Below, piece after piece: positions 35,821-44,610 of a stretch of 64,000 nt of DNA. The DNA comes from Brevibacterium sp. GTDB taxonomy: Bacteria; Actinomycetota; Actinomycetes; Actinomycetales; Brevibacteriaceae. The stretch spans positions 62,001-126,000 of the forward strand of contig NZ_JAPSIB010000006.1 in NCBI RefSeq assembly GCF_031179145.1. Direction: 5' to 3'. Below the pieces are notes generated by a model. It was not told where the DNA came from and searched no databases. It worked only from the letters and a program-made list of their open reading frames with translations. The number at the start of each line of letters is the position of its first letter. The stretch's first letter is position 1. The translations under genes and the position numbers were made by a program.

Positions 35821-37164
35821 TCAGCCCGCCGAGGCGGTCGGGCGTCCCTCCCGGTCCTCGTCCTTGAGCAGGTCGATGCCCTTGGTCTCGGGGATCGACA
35901 CGACGGTGACGATGCCGATGATGCCGACGACCGTGAGGAAGAATCCGGGGCTGAGGATGTTGCCCGTCGTATCGATCAGCCAGGTCAGCGCATACGGTGA
36001 GGTGCCCGCGAAGAGCGCTGCGGTCACCGCATAGGCGATCGACAGGCCAGTCTGCCGAGTCCGGGTGGGGAACAGTTCGACCACGGTTGCGGCGTGTGTG
36101 CCGAGGATGATCGCGAGGATGAAGGCCAGTCCGAAGGTGGAGACGAACGATGCCCAGGGGGTGTCGACGTTCATGAGCATGAACAGAGGCACGGAGAGTA
36201 CGGTCTGCGCGATCGCGGCGGTCATGAGCACCGGCTTCCGGCCGAAGCGATCGGAGGCGATGCCGGCCAACGGCACGATGATGAGGCCCAGCGCCGAGGC
36301 GAGCGTCGAGAGCAGTGCGGCGCGCCCGGGGTCGATGCCCAGGCTCGTCTCCTGGTAGGTGAGGAGGTAGACGAGCACGACATAGAAGGTGACGTTCATG
36401 AAGATCTCCATGCCGCACGTCTGGATGAATTCCTTGGGGTTGCGCTTGAAGACCTCACGCACCGGCGACGGGGAGATGGTGTCCATCTTTTGCAGGGCTT
36501 CGAACTCGGGAGTGTCCTCGATCTTGCGGCGGATGTAGAGGCCGATGAGGCCCAGCGGCACAGTGATGAGGAACGGAATTCGCCAGCCGCCGTCGAGGAC
36601 CTGTTCGGGAGTCATCGCCTGGTTGAGCAGGTAGACGACGAAGGAGGCGAGGAGGAACCCGAGCAGGGATCCGAACTCGAGCCAGCTGCACCCGAACCCG
36701 CGGCGCTTCGGCGGAGAGAACTCGCCGAGGAACGCGGCCGCACTGCCGAACTCGCCGCCGGCGGCCAGGCCCTGGACGATGCGGGTGGCGATGAGGAGGA
36801 TGGGAGCGAGCACACCGATCGTGGCGTACGTCGGCAGGATGCCGAGGATCAAGGTCGCAATCGCCATCGCGAGGATGACGATCGAGAGCGTGTGCTTGCG
36901 GCCGATCCGGTCGCCGAGGCGGCCGAAGATGATCGCGCCGATGGGACGGACGAGGAAGGAGACCGCGAACACCGCGAAGGTGGCGAGGAGTCCGGCTGTG
37001 GCGTCGGATTCGGGGAAGAACACCGCCGCGATCGTGGTGGCCATGTAGGCGTAGACGGCCCAGTCGAACCAGTGCACGAGCACACCGATCGATCCGGCCA
37101 CCACGCTCTTCTGCAGACCCTTCTTGTAGGTCCGGTCATTCATATCGGGATGTACACCAGTCAT
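35821..37164 (-). CDS. MFS transporter, metabolite:H+ symporter type
   Basis: A 447-residue, 12-helix transporter of the MHS/ProP-like MFS subfamily. WFDWAVYAYMATTIAAVFFP (TM1 region), GRLGDRIGRKH (A-like motif, about 76-86) and the second-half copy ASDRFGRKP are present. AAAGGAGG sits 10 bp before the ATG. It imports small organic acids, betaines or amino-acid derivatives, and probably feeds the enzymes around it. Confidence 0.92.
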   Translation of the reverse strand: MTGVHPDMNDRTYKKGLQKSVVAGSIGVLVHWFDWAVYAYMATTIAAVFFPESDATAGLLATFAVFAVSFLVRPIGAIIFGRLGDRIGRKHTLSIVILAMAIATLILGILPTYATIGVLAPILLIATRIVQGLAAGGEFGSAAAFLGEFSPPKRRGFGCSWLEFGSLLGFLLASFVVYLLNQAMTPEQVLDGGWRIPFLITVPLGLIGLYIRRKIEDTPEFEALQKMDTISPSPVREVFKRNPKEFIQTCGMEIFMNVTFYVVLVYLLTYQETSLGIDPGRAALLSTLASALGLIIVPLAGIASDRFGRKPVLMTAAIAQTVLSVPLFMLMNVDTPWASFVSTFGLAFILAIILGTHAATVVELFPTRTRQTGLSIAYAVTAALFAGTSPYALTWLIDTTGNILSPGFFLTVVGIIGIVTVVSIPETKGIDLLKDEDREGRPTASAG

Positions 37165-37235
37165 GTCGCGAGTTCCTCCTTTGGAATCGTGGTGCTGGTC
37201 GGCCGGAATTCCGGCTCAGCCCGCCGAGGCGGAGT

Positions 37236-38369
37236 TCAGTTTCGTTGGCGGCAGACGTCCGCGGCAGTCCAGGCCAGCGCGGTGGCGCCGTCGTGGAGAG
37301 TTCTCTCGGCTTCGGAGCCCACGCAGGATTCGGCGAAGGCGGCCTGGTGGTTGCTCGCCTCCCCGCCCACCCCGATGTAGGGGTGGATGGCGTCGACGAT
37401 CTGGGACACGTTGCCCATGTCGGTCGAGGCCCGGTTCATCGTCGCGGCCACGGGGTCGACGTCGAAGTTCCGGCCGAGTGCCAGAGCGTTGGCGCGGTAG
37501 AGGTCGAGGGCCTCTTCGTTGGTGCGCATCTCCGCGTACCGTTTGCTCTCCGGAGTGATCGACAGTTCTGCTCCGGTTGCCAGCGCTCCGGCTTCGAAGC
37601 AGTTGATGACGCGCTTCTCGAGCTCGATGAGCTGCTCGGTGGTCTCGGCGCGCACGTACCAGCGGCCCTCGGTCTTCTCCGGAATCGCGTTGGGGGCTTC
37701 GCCGCCGTTGGTCATCACACCGTGGACGCGAACGGTTGTCGGCAGCTGCTGGCGCAGGAGGCCAAGAGCGACCTGGGCGACGAGGAAGGCGTCGTTGGCG
37801 TTGACGCCGCGCTCCGGGTAGGCCGCGGCATGGGCTGCTCGGCCGGTGTATTCGACGTGCCAGTGAGTGACGGCGAAGGGCTGTGCCTCGGCGACGTCGA
37901 CCGGGGCCGGGTGGGCCATGAGCGCGAAGTCGAGTTCCGTGAACGCGCCGCGTTCGAGGAGTTCGATCTTCCCACCACCGCCCTCTTCGGCTGGGGTGCC
38001 GATGACCTCGACCGTGAGGCCGAGTTCGTCGGCGACCGCGGCGAGGCCGATCGCCCCGCCGACGCTCATCGCGGAGATGAGGTTGTGGCCGCAGGCGTGC
38101 CCGAGGCCCGGCAGAGCATCGTATTCGGCAAGAAACCCGATGGTGAAGTCGCCGCTGCCGGAGGTTGCGCGGAAGGCGGTCTCGAGTCCGAGATAGGGCC
38201 GTTCGACCGTGAAGCCGTGCTCGGACAGCACTCCTGCCACCGCCGCAGACGAACGGTGCTCCTGCCACCCGAGCTCGGGGTCGTCGTGGAGCGCGTTCGA
38301 CAGGTCCACGAGTGCGGGACCCACCTCGGCGATCCTGGCGGAGATGCGGTCCTTGACGGCGTCGGTCAT
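37236..38369 (-). CDS. M20 family amidohydrolase
   Basis: A 377-residue zinc peptidase/aminoacylase. It has the M20 metal motifs: AEYDALPGLGHACGHN (about 79-94), catalytic Glu in TPAEEGGGGK (about 123), a dimerisation lid with GRAAHAAAYPERGVNA (about 165), and a late HxxP-like segment IHPYIGVGGEASNH. These enzymes cleave N-acyl or N-carbamoyl amino acids. It overlaps DUF1028 by ATGA, so both are one translational unit. Confidence 0.92.
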   Translation of the reverse strand: MTDAVKDRISARIAEVGPALVDLSNALHDDPELGWQEHRSSAAVAGVLSEHGFTVERPYLGLETAFRATSGSGDFTIGFLAEYDALPGLGHACGHNLISAMSVGGAIGLAAVADELGLTVEVIGTPAEEGGGGKIELLERGAFTELDFALMAHPAPVDVAEAQPFAVTHWHVEYTGRAAHAAAYPERGVNANDAFLVAQVALGLLRQQLPTTVRVHGVMTNGGEAPNAIPEKTEGRWYVRAETTEQLIELEKRVINCFEAGALATGAELSITPESKRYAEMRTNEEALDLYRANALALGRNFDVDPVAATMNRASTDMGNVSQIVDAIHPYIGVGGEASNHQAAFAESCVGSEAERTLHDGATALAWTAADVCRQRN

Positions 38370-39049
38370 CGGTCGTCCCCGGGGACTCCGTAGGACGGGG
38401 ACGCGGCCGGGTTGAGGCCGCGGGTGACGTAGTCGTCGCGCTGGGGCATCCAGACGTCGAGGAGGCGGCCGAGCTCACCGATCGGGTCCTCGTCGGCCCA
38501 GTCGACGCGCAGGTCGGTGACCCGCCAGCCGGCGTCGCTGACGACGGCCAGCCCGGCCGAATGGACGGGACCGGCCTCACCGCCGGCGGCCATCGCGGCG
38601 GTGAAGCCCGCGTAGAGGCGCTCCTCGATCCGCCCGGCCGCGCTCAGTGCGGACTCGAGGAAGGCGTCGAGGACCTCGATGGAGGCGAGCATATTGCCTC
38701 CCGCGACCGCGTTCCTCTCACAGCGGGCACCGAAGATGCCCAGCGCCTCGGCGCCGGAGTGGGCGGCGGTGTCACCCTTGCTGTCGATGACGAGCAGCTG
38801 CCGGTAGGCGATCGCGGTCGGATCGGCTGCGGCGACGACGGCGTCGAGGGCGGACTGCGCACCCATGCCGGCCGCCATCTCGGACAGGATCTGCGCGCCG
38901 AGGCGGGGGTCGGTGACGTTCTGGGAATTCGCTCCGCCGACGCCATCGGCGAGGTTGAGGCAGCGGGCGGAGACGGCGGGCGAGGACGAGGAGATCGCGG
39001 CCCCGAACTCACCGGTGTCGGGATCGTGGAGGAGGAGGGAGAAGGTCAT
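38366..39049 (-). CDS. DUF1028 family protein
   Basis: A 227-residue DUF1028 protein, a predicted Ntn-hydrolase-like family. The N-terminus MTFSLLLHDPDTGEFGAAIS and the GGANSQNVTDPRLGAQIL block are typical. It sits between RidA and the M20 enzyme with 4-base overlaps on both sides. DUF1028 proteins recur beside RidA and amidohydrolases, but their reaction is unproven; amide-bond cleavage is a fair guess. Confidence 0.9.
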   Translation of the reverse strand: MTFSLLLHDPDTGEFGAAISSSSPAVSARCLNLADGVGGANSQNVTDPRLGAQILSEMAAGMGAQSALDAVVAAADPTAIAYRQLLVIDSKGDTAAHSGAEALGIFGARCERNAVAGGNMLASIEVLDAFLESALSAAGRIEERLYAGFTAAMAAGGEAGPVHSAGLAVVSDAGWRVTDLRVDWADEDPIGELGRLLDVWMPQRDDYVTRGLNPAASPSYGVPGDDR

Positions 39050-39489
39050 CGGTTCACCTCGTCGGTCGACTTGTCGCTGATCACGGCAGTGGCGTCGATC
39101 TCGACGAGCCATTCGGGACGGGCGAGGGCATGGACCACGATGCCGGTGGACACGGGGTAGACGCCTTTGAGCCATTTGCCCATCGTCCGGTACACGTCCT
39201 CGCGATAGCGGGGGTCGATGATGTAGACGGTGACCTTGACGATGTCGGCGAGGCTGCTGCCGGCCTCCTCGAGGAGCATCTTGATGTTGGCCATGGCCTT
39301 CTCGGTCTGAGCGGTGACGTCGCCGATGCCCACGGACTCGCGGGTGTCGAGGTCCTGACCGATCTGTCCGCGCAGGTAGACGACCCCACCCGCGACGACG
39401 GCCTGGCACAGGTCATTGTCGAGATTCTGCTCGGGGTAAGTCTCCTTGGTGTTGAACATTCTCAGTCGTGTGTGCGTCGGCTCAGCCAC
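39046..39489 (-). CDS. RidA family imine/enamine deaminase
   Basis: A 147-residue YjgF/RidA protein. The family core is clear: GGVVYLRGQIG, DVTAQTEKAMANIKMLLEEAG and the substrate-binding Arg region near VVHALARPEWLVEIDA. The GTG at 39489 is preferred because AGAGGAG ends 6 bp upstream; an ATG two codons earlier is possible. As first gene of the operon it would drain reactive imines made by downstream transaminase or dehydrogenase steps. Confidence 0.92.
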   Translation of the reverse strand: MAEPTHTRLRMFNTKETYPEQNLDNDLCQAVVAGGVVYLRGQIGQDLDTRESVGIGDVTAQTEKAMANIKMLLEEAGSSLADIVKVTVYIIDPRYREDVYRTMGKWLKGVYPVSTGIVVHALARPEWLVEIDATAVISDKSTDEVNR

Positions 39490-39578
39490 GTGCATCTCCT
39501 CTTCGAGTGATCTGGGACTCGTTCCATCCCTCGCCTCCATTCTGGGAACCTTTGGTTCATCTGGGAAATAGTTATAAG

Positions 39579-39595
39579 TTAGGCAGATCATCTAA
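39579..39595. promoter_or_regulatory. Candidate LysR-type operator of the RidA operon
   Basis: TTAG (39579-39582) and CTAA (39592-39595) with 9 bases between, in the divergent spacer between the RidA operon and the LysR gene. It is AT-rich compared with its surroundings. Binding by the adjacent LysR is inferred. Confidence 0.4.
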
Positions 39596-39703
39596 GAATC
39601 AGATTCCAGTGCGGTTCGTCCGCAGCCCGAGCGCGGTCGATCCGCTGCCCGGGTGCGGTTTCGTCCGGCACTGCGGACGGACCGTCGAGGCAAAGGGGCC
39701 GGT

Positions 39704-40639
39704 ATGGTGCATCGATTCCCGATCACGCTCACGCAGCTGTCGTACTTCGTCGAGTGCGCGAAGACGCTGAACATGACAGCGGCGAGCCACGAGCTGCACA
39801 TCGCGCAGTCGGCGGTGTCGACAGCGATCAACCAGTTGGAGAAGTCTCTGGGTGCGCCGCTGTTCGTCCGCCAGCACTCCAAAGGGCTCGTCCTCACGCC
39901 GGCCGGCGAGGAGCTGCTCCAGGAGACCCATCAGATCTTCGGCCTCATCACCGATACCGTCGAGTCGATCCAGGCTGGGCAGAAGGAGGTGCGGGGAACG
40001 ATCGTCCTCGCCTGCTTCAAAACGCTCGCACCGTTCCTCCTGCCACCGCTGATCGGGCGGCTCCAGGAGAAGTACCCGGAACTCACGGTCGATGTCATCG
40101 AAGGCGACCACGAGGAGGCGATGGGCGCTCTGCGCAGCGGCCGGGCGGAGATCGCTCTCAACTACGACCTCACGGATGTCGAGGGCATCCACAGCGAAGT
40201 GGTCGGCGAGGTGCGCCCCCACATCATCGTCAACACGGGCCACCGCCTGGCGCGGAGGAAGAAAGTCGCCTTGGCCGAGCTCGCCGACCACCCGTTCGTC
40301 CTGCTCGACCTGCCGGACAGTCGCGAGTACTTCCTCACCATCCTCCGGCAGGCCGGAATCACCCCGCGGGTCAAATACCGCAGCGCCAGCTACGAGACCG
40401 TGCGGTCGATGGTCGCCACCGGGCTCGGGTTCTCGATCCTCAATCAGAGACCGCGGATCAGTCAGACCTACACGGGGGCGCGGACCGCGATCCTCGAGAT
40501 CTCCGACCCCGCCCCGAGCCTCCACGTCGCGGTGTCCGCGCTGACTCGCAGTGCCCAGACCGGGAAGGCGCGGGCAGTGACAGAGGCGATGCGGGAGATC
40601 CTCGCCGAGGCGGCAGCGCGGCCGGGTGCGCACTCCTAG
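39704..40639 (+). CDS. LysR family regulator of the RidA operon
   Basis: A 311-residue LysR protein. The HTH is at about residues 8-65 (TLNMTAASHELHIAQSAVSTAI), followed by the periplasmic-binding-like effector domain (about 95-305). The ATG at 39704 follows AAAGGGG. It is divergent from RidA-DUF1028-M20, the usual LysR geometry, and so likely activates that operon in response to its substrate. Confidence 0.92.
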   Translation: MVHRFPITLTQLSYFVECAKTLNMTAASHELHIAQSAVSTAINQLEKSLGAPLFVRQHSKGLVLTPAGEELLQETHQIFGLITDTVESIQAGQKEVRGTIVLACFKTLAPFLLPPLIGRLQEKYPELTVDVIEGDHEEAMGALRSGRAEIALNYDLTDVEGIHSEVVGEVRPHIIVNTGHRLARRKKVALAELADHPFVLLDLPDSREYFLTILRQAGITPRVKYRSASYETVRSMVATGLGFSILNQRPRISQTYTGARTAILEISDPAPSLHVAVSALTRSAQTGKARAVTEAMREILAEAAARPGAHS

Positions 40640-40814
40640 ATGCCTGGAACCGATTGACCTGAAGCAGTTGCATCTACTCAGGTGATGCACTTGACCGCCA
40701 ACAACTATTGGCCAGGCCACTCTTCTCTGCGGTTTGCTTGAAAAAGAGCGGGAACGGACCCGCCCCACAGGCAATGAAGCAAGTGCCGCGCTCGCGGTCG
40801 GAGGAAGGGTGTCC

Positions 40815-42122
40815 ATGTCGAAGAAGGATGCAGAAGTCGCCGAAGTCGTCATCATCGGTGGTGGCCAAGCCGGAATCGCCATGAGCGAGCACCTGCAGGA
40901 CCGAGGGGTCCTGCACATCGTCCTCGAGAGGGATCGGGTCGCGGAGGCGTGGCGGACCAAGCGCTGGGACTCTCTCGTCGCGAACGGGCCCGCCTGGCAC
41001 GACAAGTTCCCCACGCAGGACTTCGAGCACACTCATCCCGACGGCTTCGCCACGAAGGACGAAGTGGCCGAGTACTTCCAGACCCTCGTCGAGCGCAAGG
41101 GACTGCCCGTGCGCACCGGAGTCACTGTGGAGACGGTGACCGAGCGCGAAGGCGCGCCCGGTTTCCTCGTCGAAACCGATGCTGGTGACATCGCTGCGCG
41201 GTTCGTCGTCGCGGCCACCGGACCGTTCCAGAAGCCGAACGTCCCCGACGTCATTCCCGCCTCGGCAGGACTGACCCAGATGCATTCGAGCTCCTACAGG
41301 AATCCGGGCCAGCTCGACGAGGGCGCTGTGCTCGTCGTCGGCGCCGGATCCTCGGGAGTCCAGATCGCGGCCGAGATTCAGAAGTCGGGCAGGAAGGTCT
41401 ACCTCGCCGTCGGTCCCCACGACCGTCCGCCCCGCGCCTATCGCAATCGTGATTTCTGCTGGTGGCTGGGTGTGCTCGGCAAATGGGACCTCGCCGCGCC
41501 GCCCGTCGGTGCCGACCATGTGACCATCGCCGTCAGCGGCGCCGAAGGCGGACACACCGTCGACTTCCGGGATCTGGCGGCGTCTGGAATGACTCTGCTC
41601 GGTCGGGCCGAATCGTTTGCGGACGGGAAGCTGCAGGTCCGCGATGACCTGGCGACGAACATCGCACGAGGCGACGAGAACTACCTCTCGTTGCTGCGGG
41701 AGGCCGACGAGTACGTCGAGCGCAACGGTCTCGACCTGCCCGAAGAGCCGGAAGCGCACGTGCTCGGGCCGGAGCCGGAGTGCGTGAGCAATCCGGTGCG
41801 CGAACTCGATCTCGCCGAGGCCGGCGTGACCACCGTGATCTGGGCGACCGGCTACGGCGTCGACTACTCCTGGCTTCAGGTCGACGGCGTCCTCAATGAG
41901 CGCGGATGGCCGGTGCAGCAGCGGGGCGTGACCCCGGTGCCAGGCCTGTACTACCTCGGGCTGCCCTGGCTGTCGCGCCGCGGCTCGAGCTTCATCTGGG
42001 GAGTCTGGCACGACGCGAAGTACCTGGCCGACCAGATCGAGATCCAGCGGATGTACCGGGATTATGCGCCGAGCACGGATGACGTGCGCACCGAGAATCC
42101 GCTGAGCGTCCTGGGCGTCTGA
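40815..42122 (+). CDS. Flavin-containing monooxygenase (CzcO-like)
   Basis: A 435-residue flavoprotein monooxygenase. The FAD dinucleotide motif IIGGGQAG is at residues 13-20 and the NADPH-binding GAGSSG near 168; HSSSYRNP stands where Baeyer-Villiger enzymes have their HxxxWP-like signature, and ATGYGVDYSW is the late conserved ATG. It would oxygenate a soft nucleophile or ketone. Placed 175 bp after LysR on the same strand, it may serve the same pathway. GGAAGGG precedes the ATG. Confidence 0.9.
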   Translation: MSKKDAEVAEVVIIGGGQAGIAMSEHLQDRGVLHIVLERDRVAEAWRTKRWDSLVANGPAWHDKFPTQDFEHTHPDGFATKDEVAEYFQTLVERKGLPVRTGVTVETVTEREGAPGFLVETDAGDIAARFVVAATGPFQKPNVPDVIPASAGLTQMHSSSYRNPGQLDEGAVLVVGAGSSGVQIAAEIQKSGRKVYLAVGPHDRPPRAYRNRDFCWWLGVLGKWDLAAPPVGADHVTIAVSGAEGGHTVDFRDLAASGMTLLGRAESFADGKLQVRDDLATNIARGDENYLSLLREADEYVERNGLDLPEEPEAHVLGPEPECVSNPVRELDLAEAGVTTVIWATGYGVDYSWLQVDGVLNERGWPVQQRGVTPVPGLYYLGLPWLSRRGSSFIWGVWHDAKYLADQIEIQRMYRDYAPSTDDVRTENPLSVLGV

Positions 42123-42168
42123 CCGACCTCATGGCCACTCGGGTCGATCGGGCTGCGAACCGAGCACT

Positions 42169-43083
42169 TCACTCCGCCATCCCGACCCCCGCAAGCCGGG
42201 TGTAGTCCTCCTTGATGACATCGAAGTGGGTCCAGGTCTCCATGGCTGCGACCTGCTCGAGTTCGCGCAGCTGTTCGATGATGTCGAGGACCTCAATCGA
42301 CGACGCTCCGACCACGGTCGCGACGAAGTCATGGGCGCCGTGGGAGCGGGCGGCGAACTCGACGGCGGGACTGTCGAGGATGAACCGGCGGACCGGCTGC
42401 GGGTCCCCGGAGACGATGACGCCGATGCCCGTCGCAAAGCGACTGGGGGAGAGAACCCCGGATTTGATCGCCGCGATCCGCATGACGCCCGCGTCGATGA
42501 GTCGGCGCACGCGTGATCGCACTGCGGACGGGGACCGGTGGACCACCTCGGCGAGGGCGCGGTAGCTGATCCGGCCATCAGTCTGGAGGATCGCGATGAG
42601 CTCGCGGTCGAGGTCGTCGAGGACGATGTCCTCCCGCCGGGAAGCGACGAAGTAGCCGCGGAACACCTCGGCGTAGGTCGTCACCCGGATCCCGCGCACC
42701 CCGCGAATCGCGCGCACCGCGTCGAGGGTCGCGTGGAGCTCGGCGACCGTGGCATGCCGGGACTCGATGACCAGGGGCCTGATACCGCTGGTCAGCGAGA
42801 CGAACACGGCGTCGGTGAGCCGGGCCACCGCCTCGGCGACGGGACGGACGGGACCGTCGACGCTGACCATGGAATGGGTGAGCACATGGTGGCCGGCGAA
42901 TCCGGGATCAAGCGCCGCGACCACGCGCAGACCGTCGCGCTCGGTGAGTACCTGCAGCCTCTCGGCGATGACGTGCCGGGAGACGCCTTGAGCGCGGGCG
43001 AGGTCGAGGACGCTCACGCGTCCATCGCGCTGCAGTGCCCGGATGAGCTCCGCATCGAGTCGCGATTGCTCCGTCTGCCTCAT
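42169..43083 (-). CDS. Tandem-HTH Lrp/AsnC family regulator
   Basis: A 304-residue protein made of two AsnC units. The first HTH is at about residues 5-50 (LDAELIRALQRDGRVSVLDL) and its RAM-like ligand domain at 65-140. The second HTH is at about 148-195 (LDRELIAILQTDGRISYRAL), followed by a second ligand domain to residue 304. Single Lrp proteins are about 150 residues, so this is a duplication in one chain. It is divergent from the MFS-YtcJ-M20 operon and probably regulates it. Confidence 0.92.
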   Translation of the reverse strand: MRQTEQSRLDAELIRALQRDGRVSVLDLARAQGVSRHVIAERLQVLTERDGLRVVAALDPGFAGHHVLTHSMVSVDGPVRPVAEAVARLTDAVFVSLTSGIRPLVIESRHATVAELHATLDAVRAIRGVRGIRVTTYAEVFRGYFVASRREDIVLDDLDRELIAILQTDGRISYRALAEVVHRSPSAVRSRVRRLIDAGVMRIAAIKSGVLSPSRFATGIGVIVSGDPQPVRRFILDSPAVEFAARSHGAHDFVATVVGASSIEVLDIIEQLRELEQVAAMETWTHFDVIKEDYTRLAGVGMAE

Positions 43084-43273
43084 CTGGTCTCCAATCGTGC
43101 GGCAGATTGGATCCTTCTGCTTCCATTCGTGAGCATACGGCAGAAAAAGACGACAGACGTGCGGAATTCGTCCTGAGAATGCCGACACTCTGCCAGTGAC
43201 AACGGTCCTGGGCGGGCCTATCATCACAGCAGCGCCACGCAGACCAGTGGTCGCCCGAGCAAAGGAGCTCCCG

Positions 43274-44566
43274 ATGACGTCCTCCGCACCCGCCGCCCCC
43301 GAACGCTCCCACCGCCGCGCGGTCAAGGCCGGTTTCGCCGCCTCGGTCGGCACGACGATCGAATGGTACGACTTCTACGTCTACGCCACCGCCGCGGCGA
43401 TCGTCTTCCCCCGGGTCTTCTTCCCCGACGCGGAGCCGACCCTGGCCACTCTCGCCTCATTCGGCACCTATGCGGTCGCGTTCTTCGTCCGGCCCCTGGG
43501 CGGGATCATCTTCGGCCACGTCGGCGACCGCCTCGGCCGCAAACCGGCGCTGACGATCACCCTGCTGCTCATGGGCGTGGCCACCGTCCTCGTCGGCTGC
43601 CTGCCCGGCTATGCGACCATCGGCGCCGCCGCGCCGATCCTGCTCATCGTCCTTCGCATCGCCCAGGGCCTGGCCGTCGGCGGCGAGTGGGGCGGAGCGA
43701 GCCTCATGGCAGTCGAATCCGCACCCGAGAACTACAAGACCTTCTACGGCGGCTTCACCCAGCTCGGGAATCCGCTCGGCGCACTCCTGTCCTCGGGCGC
43801 CTTCTGGATCCTGTCCCTCATGGGCGACGACGTGCTCTTCAGCTGGGGCTGGAGGGTGCCGTTCCTCGCGAGCATCATCCTCATCGGCGTCGGCATCTGG
43901 GTACGGCTGCGCATCGAGGAGACCCCGGTATTCGAGCACCTCGGCGAGTCCGCCACCACGCCGATCCTCCACGCTCTGCGCTTCAACTGGTACCCGATCC
44001 TCCTCGGCTTCGGGATGGTCGCCATCGCCTCGGGCGGATACTACCTCGCCACCGCGTACGTCCAGTCCTATGCGACGAGCGAGGAAATCGGTCTGGCCGC
44101 TTCGGTGATCCTGGGCGCGATGACCATCGCCTCCTTCCTCGAAGCTCTTGTCACCCTGCCACTGGCGTGGCTCGGCGACAGATGGGGCGGGAAGATGATG
44201 ATGTACCTCGGCGTCGGCCTGTCGTTCCTCTGCTCGATCCCGCTCGTCCTCTCGATCGAGGCCCACAGCGTCGCCCTCATCTACATCCTCGTCTGCGCGA
44301 TCCGGGTGACGATGAGCGCCACCTGGGCGCCCCTGTCGGCCCTGATGTCGCAGATGTACCGACCCCAGGCCCGCTACACCTCCATGTCCCTGGCCTACGG
44401 AGTCGGCGCTGCGGTTTGGGGCGGACTGTCCCCGATCGCCGCGACCAGCCTCCAGGCGGGCACCGGCACGGTGTGGTCGGTCATCGGGCTCTTCGCCTTC
44501 CTGTCCGTCGTCGCCTGGGTCTCCACGGCACTCGCCCCGCAGCACAGGGACGACGACATCCGCTGA
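43274..44566 (+). CDS. MFS transporter, metabolite:H+ symporter type
   Basis: A 430-residue MHS-type MFS permease. TM1 begins GTTIEWYDFYVYATAAAIVF, the loop motif is GHVGDRLGRKPA (about 79-90), and the second-half motif GDRWGGKMM is present. AAAGGAG is 7 bp before the ATG at 43274. First gene of the unit with the YtcJ and M20 hydrolases 44 bp downstream; it presumably imports their amide or ester substrate. Confidence 0.92.
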   Translation: MTSSAPAAPERSHRRAVKAGFAASVGTTIEWYDFYVYATAAAIVFPRVFFPDAEPTLATLASFGTYAVAFFVRPLGGIIFGHVGDRLGRKPALTITLLLMGVATVLVGCLPGYATIGAAAPILLIVLRIAQGLAVGGEWGGASLMAVESAPENYKTFYGGFTQLGNPLGALLSSGAFWILSLMGDDVLFSWGWRVPFLASIILIGVGIWVRLRIEETPVFEHLGESATTPILHALRFNWYPILLGFGMVAIASGGYYLATAYVQSYATSEEIGLAASVILGAMTIASFLEALVTLPLAWLGDRWGGKMMMYLGVGLSFLCSIPLVLSIEAHSVALIYILVCAIRVTMSATWAPLSALMSQMYRPQARYTSMSLAYGVGAAVWGGLSPIAATSLQAGTGTVWSVIGLFAFLSVVAWVSTALAPQHRDDDIR

Positions 44567-44610
44567 ACCCCACACGTCAACCCTCACACCCCGACCCAGG
44601 AGAACATCGC

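Noticed and set aside
43363-44610. Frame joined in front of the YtcJ start
   Set aside because: Out-of-frame shadow of the MFS gene; the real start is ATG 44611 with an SD.
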